Shown here in pieces: positions 36,717-45,356 of a DNA stretch of 64,000 nucleotides. The translations under genes were made by a program, and so were the position numbers. The notes beneath the pieces were generated by a model, which made no database searches, was not told the DNA's origin, and saw only the letters and a program-made list of their open reading frames with translations. Within the stretch, counting starts at the first letter, position 1; each line of letters opens with the position of its first letter. The DNA is from Mariniphaga sp041684965 (GTDB lineage: Bacteria > Bacteroidota > Bacteroidia > Bacteroidales > Prolixibacteraceae), in assembly GCA_041684965.1 (NCBI GenBank), contig JAWLGR010000007.1, positions 1 to 64,000 on the forward strand. The letters run 5' to 3'.

Positions 36717-37847
36717 ATGGGAAAAAATTTAAACATATTGAAAAAATATTTTCTATTGCTTGTTATTATCCTTTTTGGAAAATTTTCTTTTCCCCAGTCT
36801 TCCGGTTCATGGCCTATATTTAGGGGAAATCAGCAGCTTACTGGTGTTTCCCAAATTGAGCTTCCTGCACAGCCAAAATTACTTTGGACCTTTCAAACAG
36901 GTGATAATATAAAATCAGCACCGGTAGTTGACCAGGGCAAAGTGGTAATTGGGTCTACCGATGGTATAATATACTGTCTCAATTTGAATGGAAAGCAGAT
37001 TTGGCAATTTGATACAGGTAATGCCATTGAAGCCCCGGCACTTATTCATAATAATACAGTATATATTGGTAATCTCGACGGTAATTTATTTGCACTTGAT
37101 TTAAATTCAGGAGAAAAGAAGTGGGTTTATGAAACTGATAACCAAATAATTGGTTCGGCCAACTGGTGGGAGACCAATGAAACAACCTATATTTTAGTGG
37201 GTAGTTATGATTACTTCCTTCATAGTGTGGATGCAAAGTCTGGTGAAGTGAAATGGAAATATGAATCGGACAATTTCATAAACGGTGCACCTGCCTGTTC
37301 TGAAGGTAAAACATTTTTTGGTGGGTGTGACGGTTTCCTTCATGTAGTGGATATTGTTACAGGAAAAGCCGACAAGAAAATTGATGTAGCTAATTACGTC
37401 CCAGGATCTCCTGCCCTGGAAAAGAACAAGGCTTATTTAGGCGATTACGATGGCCGGTTTTTTCAGGTTGATATTGAAAAAGAACGGACCGGGTGGGAGT
37501 GGAAAGATGAAAAAACCACCCTGCCTTTTATTGCTTCACCGGCAGTTATAGGAAATCAAATATTTACTGCCAATCATAACAAATTCCTGTATAAATTTGA
37601 TAAATTAAGTGGGGAAAAGTTATGGAGTTATAACACCGGAAACCGGGTGGAGGCATCACCGGTAGTGGCTGGAAGTAAAGTAGTTGTAGCCAATATGCGT
37701 GGCGATTTGGCCCTTGTTAACCGAGCCAACGGAAAGGCCGAGTGGACTTACGAAATTGGCAGCCAGATAATCAGCAATCCGGCTGTTGCCGGAGGTCGTA
37801 TGTTTGTTGGTGCTTACGATGGAAATGTTTATTGTTTTGGAAAATAA
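36717..37847 (+). CDS. Exported BamB-like PQQ-repeat propeller protein
   Basis: This 376-residue protein has a signal peptide (about residues 1-27, ending FSFPQ) and regular PQQ-like blades: CLNLNGKQIWQFDTG, ALDLNSGEKKWVYETD, SVDAKSGEVKWKYESD and KFDKLSGEKLWSYNTG. It is more regular and BamB-like than the earlier propellers in the cluster, but it lacks the lipobox Cys of BamB. Residues 28-55 (SGSWPIFRGNQQLTGVSQ) resemble the FRG starts of the other propellers. It lies 70 bases after the flavoprotein gene and 109 bases before the glycosyltransferase gene. The function is unknown. Confidence 0.87.
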   Translation: MGKNLNILKKYFLLLVIILFGKFSFPQSSGSWPIFRGNQQLTGVSQIELPAQPKLLWTFQTGDNIKSAPVVDQGKVVIGSTDGIIYCLNLNGKQIWQFDTGNAIEAPALIHNNTVYIGNLDGNLFALDLNSGEKKWVYETDNQIIGSANWWETNETTYILVGSYDYFLHSVDAKSGEVKWKYESDNFINGAPACSEGKTFFGGCDGFLHVVDIVTGKADKKIDVANYVPGSPALEKNKAYLGDYDGRFFQVDIEKERTGWEWKDEKTTLPFIASPAVIGNQIFTANHNKFLYKFDKLSGEKLWSYNTGNRVEASPVVAGSKVVVANMRGDLALVNRANGKAEWTYEIGSQIISNPAVAGGRMFVGAYDGNVYCFGK

Positions 37848-37956
37848 ATAACTATGTCAGTTGTGAAAAGAGATTGTAAGAAATGTGCAGATTAAGAAAT
37901 TTTGGTGAAAATTAAATAACAATATACTTTTAGAAGTAACCAGGGGAGTATTTATT

Positions 37957-39270
37957 ATGAATATTATTCAAATCATACCGGGATCAGGCGGAAGTTTTTA
38001 TTGCGGAAATTGCCTTCGCGACAGTAAGTATTTCAATGCACTGCGTGCCCAGGGCCATCAGGTTACAAAAATCCCAATGTACCTCCCGTTGTTTGCTGAC
38101 GAGCACGATATTTCAGATGTTCCTATTTTTTATGGAGCCATAAGCATTTATCTTAAGCAGCTTTTCCCTGTTATGCGAAAAGCTCCTAAATGGGTTGATA
38201 ACCTGCTGAATTCAAAGCCAATGATGAAACTTGCTGCTTCAATGGCTGGTTCCACAAGAGCAAGCGGTTTGGAAGATATGACCATTTCGATGCTACTGGG
38301 CGAACAGGGTCAGCAGAAAGATGAACTGGAACACATGGTGAATTGGATTGCAGAACATTGTAACCCTGATATCATTCATCTCTCCAATGCTCTATTGCTG
38401 GGTTTGGCAAAACGGCTGAAAGAAAAAGTGGGAGTACCGGTTGTTTGTTCTCTACAGGATGAGGATGTTTGGGTGGATGCTGTTCATCCTTCGTTCAGGA
38501 ATAAAATCTGGAAACTGATGCAAATTCGGTCAACGGACGTAGATGCATTTGTTTCGGTAAGTGATTTCTTTGCAGAAAAAATGAGGGAACTTATAAATCT
38601 TCCGGCAGAAAAAATTAATACTATTCACCTTGGGGTTGAAATTGATGACTATCATTTTATTTCACCAAAAAATAAAGAGAGGAATATTGGCTATCTTTCC
38701 CGAATCTGCTATGAAAATGGTTTTGATATTGTGGTTGATGCTTTTATTAACTTAAAAAAGAATCCGGAATTTGAAGATGTAAAGCTCATTGCCACTGGTG
38801 GTTCAACGGGCGATGATGCTAAATTTATAAAAGAACAAAAATCGAAATTAAAGGATAACGATCTTTTAGGTTTTTTTGAAATTCTACCCGATTTCGAAGA
38901 TAAAGGGCTTCCAGAATTTTTTAAAAGTGTATCTATAATATCAGTACCGGTAAGAGTAGGAGAAGCCTTCGGAATTTATCTCCTGGAATCCATGGCTTCT
39001 GGTGTACCTGTTATACAGCCTGCCTTGGGTGCGTTCCCTGAAATTATTGAGCTTTCTGGTGGTGGGATGACATATTTTCCGAATACTTCAGAAAAATTAA
39101 GTGACACATGGGCTGAAGTGTTATCTGATCAAGAAAAACTTGAAAAACTGAGCCTAACTGGTTATGAAGGGACTAAATCAAAATTCAATATACACAGCCA
39201 TGCAAGTGAGATTATAGCATTATATCGGAACCTGGCAACCGGATTAATTGATACTGAGGCAGAAAAATAA
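37957..39270 (+). CDS. Family 4-like glycosyltransferase
   Basis: This 437-residue protein has the GT-B layout: an N-terminal Rossmann half beginning IIQIIPGSGGSFYCGNCLRD and a C-terminal GT4 donor-binding half with GEAFGIYLLESMASGVPVIQ (about 345-364), carrying the E-x7-E motif. The paired cysteines in FYCGNCLRD directly after the Gly-rich loop are an unusual mark. No signal or membrane span is present, so it acts in the cytoplasm, probably on a nucleotide-sugar donor. It precedes the ABC ATPase gene by nine bases, which suggests that its product or glycosylated partner is handled by the ABC transporter. Confidence 0.88.
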   Translation: MNIIQIIPGSGGSFYCGNCLRDSKYFNALRAQGHQVTKIPMYLPLFADEHDISDVPIFYGAISIYLKQLFPVMRKAPKWVDNLLNSKPMMKLAASMAGSTRASGLEDMTISMLLGEQGQQKDELEHMVNWIAEHCNPDIIHLSNALLLGLAKRLKEKVGVPVVCSLQDEDVWVDAVHPSFRNKIWKLMQIRSTDVDAFVSVSDFFAEKMRELINLPAEKINTIHLGVEIDDYHFISPKNKERNIGYLSRICYENGFDIVVDAFINLKKNPEFEDVKLIATGGSTGDDAKFIKEQKSKLKDNDLLGFFEILPDFEDKGLPEFFKSVSIISVPVRVGEAFGIYLLESMASGVPVIQPALGAFPEIIELSGGGMTYFPNTSEKLSDTWAEVLSDQEKLEKLSLTGYEGTKSKFNIHSHASEIIALYRNLATGLIDTEAEK

Positions 39271-39279
39271 TACATACAA

Positions 39280-39954
39280 ATGCTCTTACAACTTCAGAAT
39301 ATAACAAAAGGTTATGGTGAGCCGGGTTCTCATAGCTACCGGTCTGTTCTAGTAGGACTGGAATTGGAAATAGGGCATGGCGAAAAAATTGCAATCGTCG
39401 GTCCAAGCGGTTCCGGAAAAACTACATTACTTAACCTGGTGGGTACACTTGATCAACCAGAGCAAGGTACAATACTTTTTGCAGGTAAGAATATTACTGG
39501 CTATTCAAAAAACGAACTTGCTGATTTTAGAAATAAACATCTTGGTTTCATTTTTCAGCAGCATTATCTGATGCCACAACTTACACTGATAGAAAATGTA
39601 TTGTTGCCTCTGCTTCCCCGGGAAAAAAATATTTATAAAGAACAGAAAGAGTGGGCAGAGCACCTTATACAAAAAGTGGGAATATGGAAACAGCGCGAAC
39701 AAAAGCCTGCACAGTTATCAGGAGGAGAATGCCAGCGCACTGCTGTGGTCAGGGCACTTATTAATAAACCTCAATTGATTTTGGCTGATGAACCAACGGG
39801 TGCCCTGGATGAGGAGAATGCCAAATCATTAACCGAACTCCTGGTAAAATTAAATGAAGAAGAAGGCATCGCTTTGATAACAGTAACACATTCTGCTTCT
39901 TTGGCAGACAGGATGGATAAAAAATTTCAAATAAAAAACGGGAAGTTGGTTTAA
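39280..39954 (+). CDS. ABC transporter ATPase, LolD/MacB-type
   Basis: This 224-residue ATPase has Walker A GPSGSGKTT (about 41-49), Q-loop FIFQQHYLMPQLT, signature LSGGECQRTAVVRAL (about 146-160), Walker B LILADEPTGALD and the H-loop VTHSASLA. The LMPQLT/ENVLLPLL pattern is typical of the LolD/MacB/FtsE branch, which drives FtsX-type permeases in lipoprotein release or mechanical transmission rather than classical transport. The permease gene follows 43 bases later. The Cys after LSGGE in the signature (ECQR instead of EQQR) is a small deviation. Confidence 0.93.
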   Translation: MLLQLQNITKGYGEPGSHSYRSVLVGLELEIGHGEKIAIVGPSGSGKTTLLNLVGTLDQPEQGTILFAGKNITGYSKNELADFRNKHLGFIFQQHYLMPQLTLIENVLLPLLPREKNIYKEQKEWAEHLIQKVGIWKQREQKPAQLSGGECQRTAVVRALINKPQLILADEPTGALDEENAKSLTELLVKLNEEEGIALITVTHSASLADRMDKKFQIKNGKLV

Positions 39955-39973
39955 ATTTTCCCCCTCGACGAAA

Positions 39974-39986
39974 TGTCCCGGGGACA
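39974..39986. repeat. Short GC-rich palindrome between ATPase and permease genes
   Basis: TGTCCCGGGGACA forms a six-base-pair inverted repeat around one G, flanked by CCCC on the left and GGGG on the right. It is unusually GC-rich for this AT-rich genome and may be a decayed copy of a longer intergenic palindrome. It could be a weak attenuation hairpin. Confidence 0.4.
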
Positions 39987-39997
39987 ATGGGGCTTTT

Positions 39998-42900
39998 ATG
40001 ACAAAATTCAATTACTTAATAAAATCTTTTTTCCATTATCTGAAAGCCAATTTATTGGTGGCATTGGGAGTGGCAATAAGTACAATGGTTTTGACCGGCT
40101 CCCTGATAATCGGTGATTCTGTTCAGCACAGTCTGGAACAGACTGCCTATTATCGCATAGGGGAAATGACTCATGTGGTGGCTGTTTCGGAGCGTTACTT
40201 CAGGCAGGATATGGCTGCTGAAATAGAAGCATTTAATCAGGATATCCAGACAGCACCGGTTTTAATGCTTGAAGGTGTTGCAATAGCAGGAGGAGGGCAA
40301 CAGCGGGTAAACCGGGTGCAGATAATGGGTGTAGAGAAGCAATTTGAGAAAATAGCTAAAACGAAAATTTATTCTGAACTATTGGGAAATGAAATTATAA
40401 TTAGCCGTAATCTTGCTGAAAAGTTGGATGTTAATGAAGGAGATAATATTCTGGTCCGCGTTAAAAAAGCCAGCCTGATTCCCATGAACGCCCCATTTGT
40501 TTCGGCTGACGAAACCAGTGTCTCAATGAGAGCTTCTATTAAATATGTTGTCGACAAGGAAGATATGGGTCGGTTCAGCTTAAAAACTTCTCAAACTGCA
40601 CCTTATAACTTATTCGTTTCTCTTGACAGGTTGAACCTGTTAATGGATTTTGAAGGTAAAGCCAATCACCTGCTGGTAACAACCAATTTGGATAATGAGG
40701 AAGTGAGGAAAGCTGTCAGTAACTGTTTGACACCTGCAGATGCCGGATTAAAAATGAAGTACATTAGCGCTACAGAGGAGGTTGAAATTTCAACCGAGCG
40801 GGTTTTCATGGAACCGAAAATTGCGCAGTTACTTGAACAACTGTCTGATGCAAATCCAATTCTTACATACTTTGTAAATGGGATAGCTGTTCTGAATACG
40901 GAAAAAACCAATGGTCGGGGTAATGAAAATTGGTTAGAAAGCAGTGAGAAAGTTATTCCGTATTCATTCGTTTCGTCTTTGGGTGATGATCAGCTTGCTG
41001 ACAATGAAATTATCCTAACACAATGGGCTGCTGATGATTTGGATGCAAAACCGGGTGACAGGATTAAAATAAAATATCTGGAAATAGGGCCGTTAAGGCA
41101 ATTAATCGACAAGGAGTCAGATTTTATTTTAAGAAAGGTTGTACCTATGACGGAGAGCTGGGCTGATTCTACCCGAATGCCTTGGATTCCTGGGCTTTCG
41201 GATGCGGGACACTGCCGTGAATGGGATGCTGGGGTACCTGTTGATTTAGATGCCATACGTCAAAAAGATGAAGCTTATTGGGAAGAGTGGAAAGGAACTC
41301 CCAAAGCTTATATCTCATTAAAAAAAGCTACTGAAATTTGGGAAAACCGTTTTGGGATATATACTGCAGTAAGATTTCCTGCAGAAACTTTTAATGAGGA
41401 AAACTTTCACGCGAAATTTTCCCTGAACATCCAACCCGGCGATTTGGGTATGGTCATTGAACCCATTCGTGAGGAGAGTCTTTCTGCTGCCCGGGATGGC
41501 ACGGACTTTAGCGGACTTTTTATCGGACTTAGTTTCTTTATATTGCTGGCTGCTATAATACTAACTGCGCTTCTTTTTCGTCTGAATCTTGAAACCCGCT
41601 CATCGGAAATGGGCATTCTGTCAGCACTCGGATTTAAGGGAAAACAGGTGCGTACTATCTTTTTATTGGAAGGACTGATCATTGCCCTTTTCGGTGGAAT
41701 ACTGGGACTGTTTTTTTCAGTTTTCTATACATCAGGCGTATTCAGAATATTAAATACCTTGTGGTTTGATATTGTCCGGACCAATGTACTACTGATACAA
41801 ATAAATCCAATGACCTTGATTTTAGGGCTGGTCATTGGTGTTGTGGTTTCCCAGGGAGCCATTTTTCTGTCAGTTTACCGGTATCAGACGCAAAAAACAG
41901 CTGAACTCCAAAAACGAACGGGTATAGAAATGAAACGAAGCCGGCAGATTATCCTTGATTTATTAATGTGGATTTCATTGGTCGTTCCCGTTCCTCTGGT
42001 TTTAATACAATTCTTTTTTCAGGATGCCATCAATCCTATACTTTTTTTTATATCTGGGGCATTAATACTAGCAGGCTTGCTGCTGGTTTACAGGAAGATA
42101 CTAATAGCGCTCAATGTACAAAAAACCGGGAAAATCAGATTGGAAAAGTTTTTCCAGTTGAATCTGGCACGTAACAGGGGCCGCTCAATGACAGTGGTTG
42201 CTTTATTTGCCCTGGGTACTTTCCTTGTAATCTCTACCGGATCTTACAAGCTCGACTTATTTGCCAGTTCAGGGGATAAATCAAGCGGAACGGGTGGTTA
42301 TCTTTATTTTGCCCAAACTACAATGCCCGTCCTTTATAATTTGAATGACACTGAAAAGAGGGCAGAGGAAGGAATAAATGAAGATTTTTCTGCGGTGCAA
42401 TTCCGGTTGGTCGAAGGCGATGATGCCAGCTGCCTGAACCTGAACCGTATTGCTCAGCCGGCAATACTGGGTGTAAATGCGGAGGATTTATCCGGACGGT
42501 TCTCTTTTTCTACCCGAATGAAAGGTTTCGAAACCATAGACCCATGGTTGCTTTTAAATGAAGTTTTGGATGATGGTTCTGTTCCTGCAATCGCTGATCA
42601 AACGGTTATTCAGTGGGGATTAGGCAAAAAAGTCGGGGATGAACTACTCTACCAAAATGAATTGGGCGATACCCTCCGGCTTAAATTAATTGCCGGAACT
42701 ACACCTTCTATCTTTCAGGGGTTTATTATCATTTCAAATAAAAATTTTCTAAAAAATTATCCATCCAGCAGTGGTTCATATGTTTTTCTGATTGATGGAG
42801 AAAACGAAAACGAAGAGCAGATTGGAGAAGAGCTGAGGTCGGTATACCGTGATTTTGGCTGGGAAATGGAAAATACGGCAAAAAGATTGGTGGAATTCTA

Positions 42901-43297
42901 TTCTGTTACCAATACCTACCTGAGCATATTTCTTGCACTTGGTGCTTTGGGCATGATCCTTGGAACAATCGGACTGGCAGTTATTCTTGCCCGTACCTTG
43001 CTGGAACGCAGGCATGAAATTGCCCTTATGCAATCTATCGGATTCAGGAATCGCCAACTTTTTCGTTATCTTGTATACGAATACTTAATTCTGTTAATTG
43101 CCGGAGTTCTTACTGGTTTTTTTACAGCAGTAATAGCTACATTACCATCTTTTATATCCTCCAATGCCGATGCCTCTCTCGGAACTGTGGCTATAATTAC
43201 TCTCTTAATCATGGCTAATGGAATTTTCTGGATAATGGGTTTATGTTGGTTTTCTTTACGTAAAAGAAAATTGGTTACAGGGTTGAGGACAGAATAA
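39998..43297 (+). CDS. Large FtsX-domain ABC permease
   Basis: This 1099-residue permease partners the ATPase encoded upstream. An N-terminal helix (about 17-38, ANLLVALGVAISTMVLTGSL) precedes a long periplasmic region of roughly 450 residues. The first FtsX block has three helices near 510-640, two further helices lie around 650-705, a second periplasmic stretch follows, and the C-terminal FtsX block (about 975-1090) contains LARTLLERRHEIALMQSIGFRNRQ. Two FtsX cores in one chain let a single protein supply the transmembrane dimer. Such permeases move lipoproteins, lipids or peptides or signal to periplasmic partners. It closes the cluster, and a terminator lies about 220 bases downstream. 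The start has no clear Shine-Dalgarno site. Confidence 0.91.
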   Translation: MTKFNYLIKSFFHYLKANLLVALGVAISTMVLTGSLIIGDSVQHSLEQTAYYRIGEMTHVVAVSERYFRQDMAAEIEAFNQDIQTAPVLMLEGVAIAGGGQQRVNRVQIMGVEKQFEKIAKTKIYSELLGNEIIISRNLAEKLDVNEGDNILVRVKKASLIPMNAPFVSADETSVSMRASIKYVVDKEDMGRFSLKTSQTAPYNLFVSLDRLNLLMDFEGKANHLLVTTNLDNEEVRKAVSNCLTPADAGLKMKYISATEEVEISTERVFMEPKIAQLLEQLSDANPILTYFVNGIAVLNTEKTNGRGNENWLESSEKVIPYSFVSSLGDDQLADNEIILTQWAADDLDAKPGDRIKIKYLEIGPLRQLIDKESDFILRKVVPMTESWADSTRMPWIPGLSDAGHCREWDAGVPVDLDAIRQKDEAYWEEWKGTPKAYISLKKATEIWENRFGIYTAVRFPAETFNEENFHAKFSLNIQPGDLGMVIEPIREESLSAARDGTDFSGLFIGLSFFILLAAIILTALLFRLNLETRSSEMGILSALGFKGKQVRTIFLLEGLIIALFGGILGLFFSVFYTSGVFRILNTLWFDIVRTNVLLIQINPMTLILGLVIGVVVSQGAIFLSVYRYQTQKTAELQKRTGIEMKRSRQIILDLLMWISLVVPVPLVLIQFFFQDAINPILFFISGALILAGLLLVYRKILIALNVQKTGKIRLEKFFQLNLARNRGRSMTVVALFALGTFLVISTGSYKLDLFASSGDKSSGTGGYLYFAQTTMPVLYNLNDTEKRAEEGINEDFSAVQFRLVEGDDASCLNLNRIAQPAILGVNAEDLSGRFSFSTRMKGFETIDPWLLLNEVLDDGSVPAIADQTVIQWGLGKKVGDELLYQNELGDTLRLKLIAGTTPSIFQGFIIISNKNFLKNYPSSSGSYVFLIDGENENEEQIGEELRSVYRDFGWEMENTAKRLVEFYSVTNTYLSIFLALGALGMILGTIGLAVILARTLLERRHEIALMQSIGFRNRQLFRYLVYEYLILLIAGVLTGFFTAVIATLPSFISSNADASLGTVAIITLLIMANGIFWIMGLCWFSLRKRKLVTGLRTE

Positions 43298-43388
43298 ATG
43301 TATGGTTAATCAATTCCTGATCAATAATACAACAAGCATCACGAATAATTATCGCAAATTAAAAACTCCTGGAGCAAGGACCCAACAG

Positions 43389-43407
43389 TTTCCGGATTCC
43401 CCGGAAA
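43389..43407. repeat. Small intergenic hairpin
   Basis: TTTCCGG (43389-43395) and CCGGAAA (43401-43407) form a 7-bp stem with a 5-base loop, followed by TATAATATT. It may help stop transcription of the cluster, but it lacks a U-tract. Confidence 0.4.
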
Positions 43408-43515
43408 TATAATATTAGGTTGGTTTTCATGATATGGTGATGAGCAGTATTAAATTTCAGTAACAGTTACTCACTGTACATGAGCCGGCAACATACTATT
43501 ACCATAGGCATAGAA

Positions 43516-43544
43516 AAAATGCTGTCTTTTAAAGACAGCATTTT
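43516..43544. terminator. Bidirectional terminator between the cluster and the GNAT gene
   Basis: AAAATGCTGTCTTT (43516-43529) is mirrored by AAAGACAGCATTTT (43531-43544). The stem is A-rich on one side and T-rich on the other and lies between convergent genes. Confidence 0.85.
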
Positions 43545-43586
43545 ATGTATCTTATTTTTCGATAAATTTAATCTGTAAATACAACT

Positions 43587-44441
43587 TTATCCAAATTCCG
43601 GTCCGCAAACGAGGTACTGGTATTCGTTTAATGTTTCTGAAGGATGAGGTTTTCTATACATTCGTATAAGATGTCGTTCCTTATGAAATCCGACAGCAGT
43701 TAAAAAATCAATCAAATCTTTATTGTTTTCCAAAACATCTACTGCCACAGGTCTGTTTTCAATCTTTTCAAATACTTTGGAGATAAGTGCAATAGCCATC
43801 TCCGTTGAAGATGCACTCAAAGGTCCTATATGGTAAAAGCGGCTTCCGGTTCTTCCCAATGAAAACCCTGAAACTTTCCCTTTTTCTTTAATTAACCATG
43901 CTGCTTCATGAAAATTATTTTTTAGAAATTCAATAAGTTGACTTCTGTCGGCTCCAAAGACATGACGGTCGAATTCGGCTACTTCAGATATGTCAGCTAC
44001 CGGGGAAATTTTTTCATAATAATTATTTTTTAAATCAACTTTTTTTGCAGGAACTGAATCAATTGTCATTCGATAAATTATAAATTCATCCTGAAACCCG
44101 AAATTTTGGTAAATTTTGTGACCGGCAGGAGTAGCATCCAGTTTAACTGACCTGAAGGATTTTAATTGTTGTAAAAGTTCATTAAGCAGTAATTTGCTTA
44201 TTCCTTGCCCCCTGAATTCACGTTCGACGAGCACCATCCCAATCCAGGAAATTTTATCTTCATAATTCATAGCAGTGGCGGTGCCAACTATTTTCTCCCT
44301 GTGTTTAGCTGCAATACAAATAGTTCCAGGATTCTCAATCAGGAATTTCCAGTCTTCTTCTGTTTGATTCCACAATTCAGCATCTGAAAGTTTTTTGGCC
44401 TGCCTGATGTCTTTGATTGTTAATGCTCTTATTTCAATCAT
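43587..44441 (-). CDS. GNAT family N-acetyltransferase (two-domain)
   Basis: This 284-residue protein has an N-terminal GNAT domain with the acetyl-CoA loop VEREFRGQGISKLLLNELL (about 72-90) and the KIYQNFGFQDE end. A C-terminal domain of the Acetyltransf_18 type has EFDRHVFGADRSQLIEFL and FYHIGPLSASSTEMAIALI. The acceptor is unknown. A 97-base gap separates it from the end of the FAH gene upstream on the same strand. It could be a distal member of the catabolic operon or an independent gene. Confidence 0.88.
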   Translation of the reverse strand: MIEIRALTIKDIRQAKKLSDAELWNQTEEDWKFLIENPGTICIAAKHREKIVGTATAMNYEDKISWIGMVLVEREFRGQGISKLLLNELLQQLKSFRSVKLDATPAGHKIYQNFGFQDEFIIYRMTIDSVPAKKVDLKNNYYEKISPVADISEVAEFDRHVFGADRSQLIEFLKNNFHEAAWLIKEKGKVSGFSLGRTGSRFYHIGPLSASSTEMAIALISKVFEKIENRPVAVDVLENNKDLIDFLTAVGFHKERHLIRMYRKPHPSETLNEYQYLVCGPEFG

Positions 44442-44538
44442 CTGATATTGTTTTCCATTAAGTAGGCGTCATTTACCCGTTTGATTTTTAATTAAATCAC
44501 TCGGCAGCGGTATGACATCTTCCTTTTTTATTTTCGAA

Positions 44539-45336
44539 TTACAAATTCCTGACTGTATTTCTCAGAATACCTACCTTATCAATTTCGACCTCAACCACAT
44601 CCCCGGCCTTGAGATAACGCGAAGGATTACAAGCCATTCCAACGCCCGATGGCGTACCGGTCAGGATGACTGTTCCGGGATAAAGTGTAATTCCTGCAGA
44701 AAGATGTGATATGATTCTCGGAATGCTGAAGATCATGTCGGAAACGGGCTGATTCTGCATCTGTTTGCCGTTCAAACGCAGTTTGACATGAAGCTCTTCG
44801 GGCTTATCGATATCTGTTACCAGAAACGGTCCAAGAGGACAGAATGTATCAAAGGATTTTCCTCTTGCCCACTGAGCGTCTATTTTTAACTGAACATCCC
44901 TTGCGGAAACGTCGTTGGCACATGTATAGCCAAACACATAGTCCATTGCATCCTTTTCTGAAACATAACTGGCTTCTTTACCGATTACAACCGCCAGTTC
45001 CGCTTCATAATCCACGGCATCCGGATAATTCTTCGGGAGTACAATGTTTTTTCCATGTGAAGTCAAAGCATTGGTTGACTTAATAAAAACCAATGGGATT
45101 TTTGGTATTTCAGCATTGCTTTCCTTAACATGATCAACATAATTTGCACCGATAGCAATTATATTGGAAGGATCTACCGGAGGCAGAAAGTCAGTTATTG
45201 ATTCCAGAGAAAATGTTTCCTCAGTATCACTTAACTCTCCGAACATTGAGCCTGTCACAACTGTGACAAAATCACCATCAACCTTTCCGATACATCCCTG
45301 AGGATATCTTTTATTTTTAAAACGTACCAGTTTCAT
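44539..45336 (-). CDS. Fumarylacetoacetate hydrolase family protein
   Basis: This 265-residue FAH-fold enzyme has the metal-binding pattern VDYEAELAVVIG (two Glu) and CANDVSARDVQ (Asp), plus GKSFDTFCPLGPFL and TGTPSGVGM, all typical of the FAHD1-like subgroup. These enzymes cleave C-C bonds in acylpyruvates or 2,4-diketo acids or decarboxylate beta-keto acids. As the last gene of the catabolic operon it would fit a final cleavage of a 2,4-diketo or 2-keto-3-deoxy acid made by the upstream dehydrogenases. The precise substrate is not deducible. Confidence 0.9.
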   Translation of the reverse strand: MKLVRFKNKRYPQGCIGKVDGDFVTVVTGSMFGELSDTEETFSLESITDFLPPVDPSNIIAIGANYVDHVKESNAEIPKIPLVFIKSTNALTSHGKNIVLPKNYPDAVDYEAELAVVIGKEASYVSEKDAMDYVFGYTCANDVSARDVQLKIDAQWARGKSFDTFCPLGPFLVTDIDKPEELHVKLRLNGKQMQNQPVSDMIFSIPRIISHLSAGITLYPGTVILTGTPSGVGMACNPSRYLKAGDVVEVEIDKVGILRNTVRNL

Positions 45337-45356
45337 TCTTCAATTTACTTTTAATG

